DNA of 5,979 nt from Deinococcus sp. (GTDB taxonomy: Bacteria; Deinococcota; Deinococci; Deinococcales; Deinococcaceae): positions 1 to 5,979 of the forward strand of contig NZ_JAGLBG010000110.1 of NCBI RefSeq assembly GCF_018260405.1, given 5' to 3'. The position numbers and the translations under genes were made by a program. Positions 1 through 5,878 of the stretch are shown piece by piece. Each line of letters starts with the position of its first letter. Positions within the stretch are counted from its first letter, which is position 1. Under the pieces are notes generated by a model, which was not told where the DNA came from, searched no databases, and saw only the letters and a program-made list of their open reading frames with translations.

Positions 1-272
1 CGGCTGCGGGCAATACCAGCGCCGACCAGCATCGCCGTGATGACCTCCTGGCGCTCCTCGGCGGTAAAGGGATTTTTGGTGTTCCGCGCCGCATGAGCCG
101 ACCCGATAACCACGATCAGCTTCTGCACGCTCTGAAGCGCTTCGAGCATGACCAGCAGGTGCGCCTGATGCGGCGGCTCGAAGCGGCCAATATACACACC
201 GAAAGTGCGTTTGCGCCGCTGGCTACCGGGGACAGGCGCAGAGGACTGAAGAACCGGGTCAGGCAAGGTCAT
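1..272 (-). CDS. nadM: Nicotinamide-nucleotide adenylyltransferase, NadM type (N-terminal part; continues beyond left edge)
   Basis: The protein is expected to join NMN and ATP to make NAD+ and pyrophosphate, the last step of NAD synthesis or salvage, in the cytoplasm. Only the first 90 residues are visible. After a basic linker of about 22 residues comes a Rossmann nucleotidyltransferase start, FGVYIGRFEPPHQAHL (residues 24-39). This fits the G-x-F-x-P-x-H-x-x-H signature that binds the ATP phosphates. Residues 56-74 (IGSAHAARNTKNPFTAEER) match the NadM-type IGSA...NPFTAEER segment. In several bacteria this domain is fused to a C-terminal Nudix hydrolase, and that half would lie outside the window, so the bifunctional form is possible but unseen. 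The ATG at 272 is favoured because two in-frame TGA codons lie just upstream of it, separated only by a GAA codon. There is no clear Shine-Dalgarno sequence; a TATGAT box 5 nt upstream suggests a leaderless transcript. Family assignment is strong; the exact subfamily is less certain. Confidence 0.85.
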   Translation of the reverse strand, partial: MTLPDPVLQSSAPVPGSQRRKRTFGVYIGRFEPPHQAHLLVMLEALQSVQKLIVVIGSAHAARNTKNPFTAEERQEVITAMLVGAGIARS

Positions 273-277
273 TTCTC

Positions 278-283
278 ATCATA
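278..283 (-). promoter_or_regulatory. Possible -10 box (TATGAT) of the adenylyltransferase gene
   Basis: On the minus strand TATGAT sits 5 nt before the ATG at 272. Transcription starting a few bases downstream would give a leaderless or nearly leaderless mRNA, which agrees with the lack of a Shine-Dalgarno sequence. No convincing -35 hexamer is seen 16-18 nt further upstream, and the spacing to the ATG is slightly short, so this is tentative. Confidence 0.3.
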
Positions 284-470
284 GGTGGTTCTGAAAGTGT
301 GAATGATGTGGGACGGAAGGAAGCTTGTCTGGACTTTAGAGACCTGGCCCTGCCCGCGCCGCAAAGCGAGCAGGAGAGAACACGGGTTCCCGGCCTGGAG
401 TGGGCCACCCGGCGTCCTTGGCGGTTAGTCAACGAAACATGCGGCAGTCCGTATAGCTGACCGCGTGCCC

Positions 471-476
471 TATAGT
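471..476 (+). promoter_or_regulatory. Probable -10 box (TATAGT) giving a leaderless phosphatase mRNA
   Basis: TATAGT matches the bacterial -10 consensus TATAAT at five of six positions. It ends exactly 7 nt before the ATG at 484, so the expected transcription start would coincide with the A of the start codon. Leaderless mRNAs with a -10 box directly upstream of the start codon are known to be common in Deinococcus. The only purine-rich stretch, AAGG at 477-480, lies 3 nt from the ATG, which is too close to be a normal ribosome binding site. The region 17 nt upstream (448-453) is a poor -35 match. Confidence 0.5.
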
Positions 477-483
477 AAGGTTC

Positions 484-1551
484 ATGCAGTCTGCTGCCCC
501 AGCTCTAATAGCGTCAGGAATCCTAACGGCTGTGGGGCGGCAAAGGATGGGAGGGGTCAATCAGGACGCGGCCATCGCCCTGGAATTGCCTAATGGGGGG
601 CTGTATGGGGTGGCCGATGGCATGGGCGGGCACGCCGCCGGGGAACTGGCGGCCAATCTAGCGCTGACTACGCTGACGCAGGCTTACCTCGAAGGGCGTG
701 GCACCCCGCCCAAACGGCTGACCGAGGCGGTGCAGGCCGCGAATCTGGCAGTTCTCAAGCACGCTGTGGGCGAGTCGGTGGGCATGGGCACCACGCTGGT
801 GGCGGCCCTGATAGACCGGGGCGCTCTGATTCTAGCCCACGTGGGTGATTCGCGGGCCTACCTGCTGCGCGACGGGCAGCTTCAGCGTCTGACCAACGAC
901 CATTCCTGGGTAGCCGAACAGGTGCGGCTGGGCCTGCTGACCGAGGCCGAGGCCCAGAACCACCAGTGGAAAAGTGTGGTGAACAATGCCCTGGGCGGCG
1001 AGGAGCGGGTACGCCTGGAGCTTTTTGGGATGCCTATTCGCGCGGGCGACCGACTGCTGCTGTGTAGCGACGGCCTGAGCGGCCCGGTGCCTGACGCCCA
1101 GCTTCAGGAACTGCTGTCGCGCCAGCAGTCTCCCGAGCAATTGACCCGGCTGCTGATCGACGCCGCCAACGACGCAGGTGGGCCGGATAACATCACCGCC
1201 GTGATCGTGGATATCAAGCGCAATCAGGCCCCGCCGCGCTATCCGCTGCCGCGGCGTTCCACCGATGGCCCGGAATATGCCGACCTGCTGCTGAGTAACC
1301 AGCGGGGCAGCAGCGTGATGTCGTACATGATGCTGACCGCCGTCTACTTTATTCTGCTCAGCATTATCCTGGCGCCCGATCACCGGACTCTGCTGGGCAT
1401 TGTGGGCCTGCTGGTTCTGATGGGGCTGTTGCTGGGGCAACGCTACTTGCAAACCCGGCATGTCGAGCGCCGCAGCCGCCTCTCGCTGACGGCTGTGCGG
1501 AGGGCGGGGGCTTACGAGGACGGCCAGTCTGGGGCCGACTCGCGCCGCTGA
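484..1551 (+). CDS. PP2C-family Ser/Thr protein phosphatase with C-terminal membrane hairpin
   Basis: This 355-residue protein should remove phosphate from phosphoserine and phosphothreonine in a metal-dependent way, reversing Hanks-type kinase signalling at the inner face of the membrane. PP2C motifs appear in the proper order: NQD (26-28), DGMGGH (45-50), MGTTL (101-105), HVGDSRAY (119-126), NDHS (138-141), CSDGL (194-198) and GGPDNIT (232-238). The acidic metal ligands expected from PstP-type enzymes are all present at D45, D122, D196 and D235, so the enzyme should be active. The catalytic domain ends near residue 244. A linker of about 33 residues rich in Pro and Arg follows, then two hydrophobic helices (about 278-297 and 302-318) joined by a very short turn, and a basic tail (RYLQTRHVERRSR, 320-332). 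Basic residues on both flanks place both ends in the cytoplasm. The ATG at 484 is the first start after an in-frame TAG at 454-456. No kinase or FHA gene is adjacent. The gene converges on the hydroxylase operon with a 12-bp gap. Confidence 0.92.
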   Translation: MQSAAPALIASGILTAVGRQRMGGVNQDAAIALELPNGGLYGVADGMGGHAAGELAANLALTTLTQAYLEGRGTPPKRLTEAVQAANLAVLKHAVGESVGMGTTLVAALIDRGALILAHVGDSRAYLLRDGQLQRLTNDHSWVAEQVRLGLLTEAEAQNHQWKSVVNNALGGEERVRLELFGMPIRAGDRLLLCSDGLSGPVPDAQLQELLSRQQSPEQLTRLLIDAANDAGGPDNITAVIVDIKRNQAPPRYPLPRRSTDGPEYADLLLSNQRGSSVMSYMMLTAVYFILLSIILAPDHRTLLGIVGLLVLMGLLLGQRYLQTRHVERRSRLSLTAVRRAGAYEDGQSGADSRR

Positions 1552-1560
1552 TACTGGCCG
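1521..1560. terminator. Inverted repeat across the convergent junction, possible bidirectional terminator
   Basis: CGGCCAGT at 1521-1528 is perfectly complementary to ACTGGCCG at 1553-1560, with a 24-nt GC-rich loop. The right arm starts within 2 nt after the phosphatase stop codon and ends 4 nt before the stop codon of the opposing catalytic subunit gene. The position suits a shared transcription end. There is no T-run on either side, so a classical intrinsic terminator is not demonstrated. Confidence 0.35.
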
Positions 1561-1563
1561 CGC

Positions 1564-3666
1564 TCAGTTCAGCAATTTGCCTGGCGTAAAGGGCAGGTCG
1601 CGCAGCCGCTTGCCGGTCGCGTTGTAAATGGCGTTGCCAATTGCGGCAGGCACACTCACGATGCCCACCTCGCCGATGCCTTTAGCGCCGGTGGGGCCGA
1701 AATAAGGGTCGAATTCCTCGATCCAGCGGGCCTGAATGTCGGGAATGTCGGCGTGCGCGGCGATGTGATAGCCAGCAAAGTCCTGATTGACGACGTGGCC
1801 GAAGCGCGAATCCAGATAGCTTTCTTCGTGCAGCGCCGCACTGATCCCCATGGTCATGCCGCCGATGAGTTGGCTGTTGGCCGTGCGCGGGTTGATGATC
1901 TTTCCGGCGGCGTAGATGCCCAGCATGCGCGTCACGCGCACCTCGCCAGTCACGCGGCTGGCTTTTACCTCGGCAAAGTGCGCCCCGAAGCTGTGGCGGC
2001 TGTAGTTTTTGAAGTCCTTGGGCCGCTGCCCGGCTGCCCGCACCGCTGCGCCTTCGGGCGGATTGAGGCCGTACTTTTCGCGGAATTTGATGGCCGCCAC
2101 CATGATGCTGCTGCCCCAGGTATAGGTTCCCATGCTGCCGCCCGCCACCATGGCAAAGGGCAGGTCGCTGCGGCCAATTTCCACGTCGATCAGGTTCACG
2201 TCCACGCTCAGCGCGTCGGCGGCGATCTGGCCCAGAATAGTCCAGGCACCCGTGCCGATGTCGGCGGCCTGTAACTCGACCTTGTAGCGCCCGCCCTCAA
2301 AGCGGACGCGGGCAAAGGTGTTCAAAAGGTGCTGATCGGGGTAGGTCGTGCTGGCGACGCCCAGCCCGTATTGCCACTCGCCCTCGCTGCGTTGACCGGG
2401 GGCTTGCCGTTGTTTCCAGCCGAACAGTTTAGCTCCTTCGCGCAGGCAGACCACCAGATTGCGCGTGCTCCAGGCCTTGCCGTTTTCGGGGTCTACCGAC
2501 GGCTCATTGATGATCCGGAACTCGATAGGGTCGAGGCCGCACGTCTCTGCGAGTTCGTCCATTGCGGTTTCGAGGGCGAACATTCCGGTAAATTCGCCCG
2601 GCGCACGCATAAAGGTCGCGGGCGCGATGTCCAGCGGCACGACGAAATGCGCCGTCTTGCGGTTGGGCGCGGCGTACAACATGCGGGCGGGCGTGGCCGT
2701 CTGCTCCACGAATTGCTTGAGGCGGGCGGTGGGCGCAGTTGCTTCATGAACAATCGCGCTCAGGTGGCCCTGGGCGTCGGCGGCCAGCCTGACCCGCTGG
2801 TGACTTTCGGGCCGAAAACCGGTGGTTCTGAACATCTGCTGCCGGGTCATGTTGTACTTCACGGGCCGTCCGGGCAGCATTCTGGCCGCCAGCGCCGCCA
2901 GCACAATGTGGCTGTGCGGCGAACCCTTGGTGCCGAAAGACCCGCCCACATACGGTGAGAACACTTCCAACTGTGTGGGCAAAATCCCCAGTAGCGGCGG
3001 CAGCAGCAGCATGGTAAACGCTGGCCCCTGGTTCGAGTCGTGCAGTGTCAGGCGCTTAGCGTTGGGACTTAGGCCCGCGTCGCCGTGCCAAATGGCAATA
3101 ATCGGGTGCGGCTCCAGAGGGTTGTGGTGCTCGTTGGGGGTGGTGTATACCGCGTCCAGGGTGTGTGGGGCCGCCGCTATGGCCGCGTCCACATCGCCCT
3201 CCTGCGTCGCGCTGGGTTTGGACCCGTTGATCCGTTTGGGGGCAACTTTTTGCGGGTGTTCGGGCGTAAAGTGCGCGTCGTGGGCCTTCTGTTCGTAATC
3301 GACCCGCACCAGACTGGCGGCGTGGCGGGCCACTTCGGGCGATTCGGCCAGGACTGCGCCGATGTACTGTCCCTTGTACTGCACCTCGGCACTTTGCAAG
3401 ATATACAGTTCCGGGTCGGTCTTGATCCTCAGCCGGGGCGCATTTTCGTGCGTCATGACTTTCAGCACCCCGGGCAGGGCTTCGGCGGCGCGCACGTCCA
3501 TCCGGAGAACTTTGCCCAGGGCAATCGCCGATACCAGCGGAAAAAGGTAAGCCGGGTTCTCGACCTTCTGTTCGTAGGCGTAGGGCGCGGTGCCAGTCAC
3601 TTTGAGGGGGCCGTCGACCCGTACACGGTCCTGGCCAATCTGGGGGGTTCTGGTTGGGATGGTCAT
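1564..3666 (-). CDS. Molybdopterin-binding catalytic subunit of a xanthine dehydrogenase / aldehyde oxidase family enzyme (copy 2, promoter-distal)
   Basis: This 700-residue protein is the large subunit of a molybdenum hydroxylase, which hydroxylates an aldehyde or N-heterocycle using water and passes electrons to partner 2Fe-2S and FAD subunits. Its size is close to that of E. coli PaoC/YagR-type subunits. The small N-terminal aldehyde-oxidase domain opens with RVDGPLKVTGTAPYAYE (16-32). The cofactor-binding domain shows Q213 (SNQGP), VGGSFGTKG (240-248), FMRAPGE (352-358), DIGTGAW (469-475), GGSMGT (509-514), and near the end GIGEVG (663-668), where E666 matches the catalytic base of the family. 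The ATG at 3666 is chosen over an upstream in-frame start at 3870 because GGAG (3673-3676) lies 6 nt before it, the family homology begins there, and the extra 68 residues would overlap the preceding gene. It follows the paralogue after 34 bp, so cotranscription is likely. The third residue of the GGGFG loop is Ser instead of Gly (S243). The substrate cannot be read from the sequence. Confidence 0.92.
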   Translation of the reverse strand: MTIPTRTPQIGQDRVRVDGPLKVTGTAPYAYEQKVENPAYLFPLVSAIALGKVLRMDVRAAEALPGVLKVMTHENAPRLRIKTDPELYILQSAEVQYKGQYIGAVLAESPEVARHAASLVRVDYEQKAHDAHFTPEHPQKVAPKRINGSKPSATQEGDVDAAIAAAPHTLDAVYTTPNEHHNPLEPHPIIAIWHGDAGLSPNAKRLTLHDSNQGPAFTMLLLPPLLGILPTQLEVFSPYVGGSFGTKGSPHSHIVLAALAARMLPGRPVKYNMTRQQMFRTTGFRPESHQRVRLAADAQGHLSAIVHEATAPTARLKQFVEQTATPARMLYAAPNRKTAHFVVPLDIAPATFMRAPGEFTGMFALETAMDELAETCGLDPIEFRIINEPSVDPENGKAWSTRNLVVCLREGAKLFGWKQRQAPGQRSEGEWQYGLGVASTTYPDQHLLNTFARVRFEGGRYKVELQAADIGTGAWTILGQIAADALSVDVNLIDVEIGRSDLPFAMVAGGSMGTYTWGSSIMVAAIKFREKYGLNPPEGAAVRAAGQRPKDFKNYSRHSFGAHFAEVKASRVTGEVRVTRMLGIYAAGKIINPRTANSQLIGGMTMGISAALHEESYLDSRFGHVVNQDFAGYHIAAHADIPDIQARWIEEFDPYFGPTGAKGIGEVGIVSVPAAIGNAIYNATGKRLRDLPFTPGKLLN
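1583..1637. repeat. 55-bp perfect direct repeat, copy in the 3' end of the distal catalytic subunit
   Basis: These 55 bases are identical to 3723-3777, an offset of 2140 bp. On the minus strand they encode NAIYNATGKRLRDLPFTP near the C-terminus of the molybdopterin-binding subunit. Synonymous positions are identical as well, unlike the flanking sequence, where the two copies differ frequently. Confidence 0.9.
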
Positions 3667-3672
3667 TGGGTT

Positions 3673-3676
3673 CTCC
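3673..3676 (-). promoter_or_regulatory. Ribosome binding site (GGAG) deciding the start at 3666
   Basis: GGAG on the minus strand lies 6 nt before the ATG at 3666, inside the 34-bp gap between the two catalytic subunit genes. It supports this start over the upstream in-frame ATG at 3870. Confidence 0.75.
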
Positions 3677-3700
3677 GGCGGCTTCCCTGTGGGGGACGCG

Positions 3701-5878
3701 TTAGTGCTCCAGCAGTTTGGCAGGCGTAAAGGGCAGGTCGCGCAGCCGCTTGCCGGTCGCGTTGTAAATGGCGTTGCTGATGGCGGCAGGCACGCCCACG
3801 ATGCCGACCTCGCCGATGCCCTTGGCCCCCAGCGGGCCGAACTGCGGGTCGGGCACGTCCAGCCACTCAACGCTCAGTTCGGGAACGTCGGCGTGGGCGG
3901 CGATGTGATAACCCGCGAAGTCGTGGTTGACCACATGCCCGAAGCGCGTGTCCAGATAGGCTTCCTCATGCAGCGCCGCCGAAATGCCCATGGTCATGCC
4001 GCCCAGAAACTGGCTGCGGGCGGTGCGCGGATTGATGATGCGCCCGGCGTCGTAGATGCCCAGCATCCGCGTGGCCCGCACTTCCCCGGTGACGCTGCTG
4101 ACCTTCACTTCGGCAAAATGTGCCCCGAAGGTGTGCTTGCTGTGCGCCTCGGCTTCCTCGGTGTTGATGGCCTTGCCCTCGGCCTGCGCCCCCGCTTTGG
4201 GGTGCTCGCCGTGCTCCTTGCGAAAGGCGCGGGCGGCGTGATAGATCGCGTTCGACCAGCTGTAGGTGCCCATGCTGCCCCCGGCCAGCCCCGCAGCGGG
4301 CAGGTCGCTGTCACCGATTTGCAGGTCTATCTGTTCCAGCGGCACTTCCAGCGCGTCGGCGGCGATCTGGCCCAGGATCGTCCAGGCCCCGGTGCCCAAG
4401 TCGGCGGCGGCCAGTTGCACCTGGTACTGGCCCTTCCCGTACACGACCCCACAGGTGGCCTGCGGCTTGTGGTGCGGGTAGGTGGCACTGGCGACGCCCA
4501 TGCCGTACAGCCACTCGCCTTCCTGATGCTGACCGGGGGCCTTGCGCCCATTCCAGCCGAACTGTTTTGCGCCCTGTTCCAGACATTCCCGGAGCAGGCG
4601 GACGCTGAACGGCTTGCCGTTCTCGGGGTCGCGCTCGGGTTCGTTGAGCAGGCGAAACTCGATGGGGTCAAGGCCGCACGCTTCCGCCATCTCGTCCATG
4701 GCGATTTCGAGGGCAAACATCCCCGGAAACTCGCCCGGCGCACGCATGAAAGTCGCGGGCGGCAGGTCCAGCGGCACCAGCCGGGTGGTCGTTTCGCGCC
4801 CCGGCGCGGCGTACATCATGCGGGTCGGGCTGACCGTCTGCTCGGCAAATTCCAGTAGTTTGGAAGTCGTCTCGGTCACGTTCTGGACTATGGCCGTCAG
4901 CTTGCCCTGTGCGTCGGCCCCCAGCTGGAAGTGCTGGTGAATCTCGGGACGGTAGCCCACATTGGCAAAGTGCTGTTGGCGCGTAAGCATCAGCTTGACC
5001 GGGCGCGGCGCCACCAGTTGCGCGGCCAGCAGTGCCAAGACGGTGGGCGCGTGCGGCACGCCTTTGCTGCCAAAGCCCCCGCCCACGAACGGCGAAACGA
5101 TGTGCAGCTGCTCCGGCTCCAGGCCCAGCAGCGGCGCCAGCATGGCCTTCCAGGTGCCCGCTCCCTGCGAGGCGTCGTACAGCGTCACGCCTTTCTCCGG
5201 GTGCCACTCGGCCATGGCGCTGTGCGGCTCCATCGCGCTATGAAACTGCATGGTGTGCGAGAATTTGGCGTCGGTGACGTGGGCCGCCGTTTTCAGGGCC
5301 GCTTTGCTGTCGCCCATATGACGGTCAGCCGGGCCGCCCGCGTTGATTTTTTTGGGCGTGTACAGTTCCGGGTGAGTAAACACAAAGCGGGTGTCTTGCT
5401 CGGCCTCGTTGTACAAGATGTTGACCAGACTGGCCGCGTAACGGGCCGCATACGGCGTTTCGGCAATTACCGCGCCGATGATTTCACCCTTGTAATGCAC
5501 CTCGGGCGATTGCAGCAGTTGCAACTCGGCGCTGCGGCTGGGCTGCAACTTGTAGGCGTTGCGGTGGGTCAGAATCTCCAGCACGCCTTCCACCTCACGG
5601 GCCGCCTTGTCCTCAATCCGTTTGATGTGGCCCAGGCCGATGCCCGACACCAGCGGAAAAAGGTAGGCCGGGTTCTTGACCGGCTGCTCGTAGGCGTAAG
5701 GGGCCGTTCCGGTGACCTTCTGCGGGCCGTCTACGCGCATGATGCCTTGCCCGACGCTCTTGATCTGTAGGGCGCTCAGTGCGGGCTGCGCTGTTTGTTG
5801 TTTGGCAGTGTGCTTGTCGGGTGTGTGTTTCTCGGCAGTGTGCTTCTCGGCAGTGTGTTTGTCGGCTGTGGCGGTCAT
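3701..5878 (-). CDS. Molybdopterin-binding catalytic subunit of a xanthine dehydrogenase / aldehyde oxidase family enzyme (copy 1, promoter-proximal)
   Basis: A 725-residue catalytic subunit of the same family as its downstream neighbour, expected to hold the Mo-pterin cofactor and hydroxylate an unidentified aldehyde or heterocyclic substrate. Motifs in order: RVDGPQKVTGTAPYAYE (48-64), Q238 (DASQGAG), VGGGFGSKG (265-273), FMRAPGE (377-383), DLGTGAW (493-499), GGSMGT (533-538) and GIGEVG (687-692) with the expected catalytic base E690. The match to the paralogue is very strong in the C-terminal 140 residues and weaker around residues 85-245 and 460-490. The first 35 or so residues are not part of the family fold: they contain four to five Lys-His-Thr-Ala type pentapeptides encoded by a 15-bp tandem repeat. 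The ATG at 5878 overlaps the TGA of the FAD subunit as ATGA, which suggests translational coupling; the nearest GGAG is 14 nt away, too far to be optimal. No signal peptide or membrane segment is seen. It resembles PaoC-type subunits, but the substrate is unknown. Confidence 0.92.
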   Translation of the reverse strand: MTATADKHTAEKHTAEKHTPDKHTAKQQTAQPALSALQIKSVGQGIMRVDGPQKVTGTAPYAYEQPVKNPAYLFPLVSGIGLGHIKRIEDKAAREVEGVLEILTHRNAYKLQPSRSAELQLLQSPEVHYKGEIIGAVIAETPYAARYAASLVNILYNEAEQDTRFVFTHPELYTPKKINAGGPADRHMGDSKAALKTAAHVTDAKFSHTMQFHSAMEPHSAMAEWHPEKGVTLYDASQGAGTWKAMLAPLLGLEPEQLHIVSPFVGGGFGSKGVPHAPTVLALLAAQLVAPRPVKLMLTRQQHFANVGYRPEIHQHFQLGADAQGKLTAIVQNVTETTSKLLEFAEQTVSPTRMMYAAPGRETTTRLVPLDLPPATFMRAPGEFPGMFALEIAMDEMAEACGLDPIEFRLLNEPERDPENGKPFSVRLLRECLEQGAKQFGWNGRKAPGQHQEGEWLYGMGVASATYPHHKPQATCGVVYGKGQYQVQLAAADLGTGAWTILGQIAADALEVPLEQIDLQIGDSDLPAAGLAGGSMGTYSWSNAIYHAARAFRKEHGEHPKAGAQAEGKAINTEEAEAHSKHTFGAHFAEVKVSSVTGEVRATRMLGIYDAGRIINPRTARSQFLGGMTMGISAALHEEAYLDTRFGHVVNHDFAGYHIAAHADVPELSVEWLDVPDPQFGPLGAKGIGEVGIVGVPAAISNAIYNATGKRLRDLPFTPAKLLEH
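3723..3777. repeat. 55-bp perfect direct repeat, copy in the 3' end of the proximal catalytic subunit
   Basis: Identical base for base to 1583-1637. It encodes the same 18 residues near the C-terminus (NAIYNATGKRLRDLPFTP). The identity ends abruptly on both sides, with a mismatch one base before and one base after the block. Confidence 0.9.
5804..5863 (-). repeat. 15-bp tandem repeat, four units, coding for Lys-His-Thr pentapeptides
   Basis: Four consecutive 15-bp units follow the plus-strand pattern GGCAGTGTGYTTSTC, with the second unit from the left (5819-5833) the most diverged. In the coding direction they give DKHTA, EKHTA, EKHTP and DKHTA (residues 6-25 of the catalytic subunit). A degenerate fifth unit at 5789-5803 encodes KQQTA. 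Because the unit is a multiple of three, gain or loss of units would keep the frame. Confidence 0.9.

Noticed and set aside
93..284. 63-residue open frame on the plus strand
   Set aside because: It is antisense to the adenylyltransferase, whose minus-strand translation contains clear family motifs.
381..410. Small palindromes (CGGG..CCCG and GGCC..GGCC) in the divergent intergenic region
   Set aside because: Stems of only 4 bp in GC-rich DNA are expected by chance, and no paired operator-like arrangement relative to the -10 boxes is evident.
832..1461. 209-residue open frame on the minus strand
   Set aside because: It is antisense to the PP2C gene and consists mainly of Gln, His and Val; no family is recognisable.
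3667..3870. 68-residue N-terminal extension of the distal catalytic subunit from an ATG at 3870
   Set aside because: It runs in a different frame over the C-terminus of the upstream catalytic subunit, has low-complexity Pro/Ser/Arg/Thr content, and shows no family similarity. A good GGAG precedes the ATG at 3666.
3590..4858. 422-residue open frame on the plus strand
   Set aside because: It lies antisense to the catalytic subunit genes. A similar antisense frame appears opposite the other copy (1753-2274), as expected from shared coding sequence with high-GC third positions. The translation is rich in Gly, Val, Arg and His with no recognisable domain.
5344..5354. Run of seven T (A on the coding strand) inside the proximal catalytic subunit, considered as a programmed frameshift site
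   Set aside because: The frame is intact on both sides and encodes a normal Lys-Lys-Ile-Asn segment also seen in similar form in the paralogue (KRING). No alternative frame product is supported.
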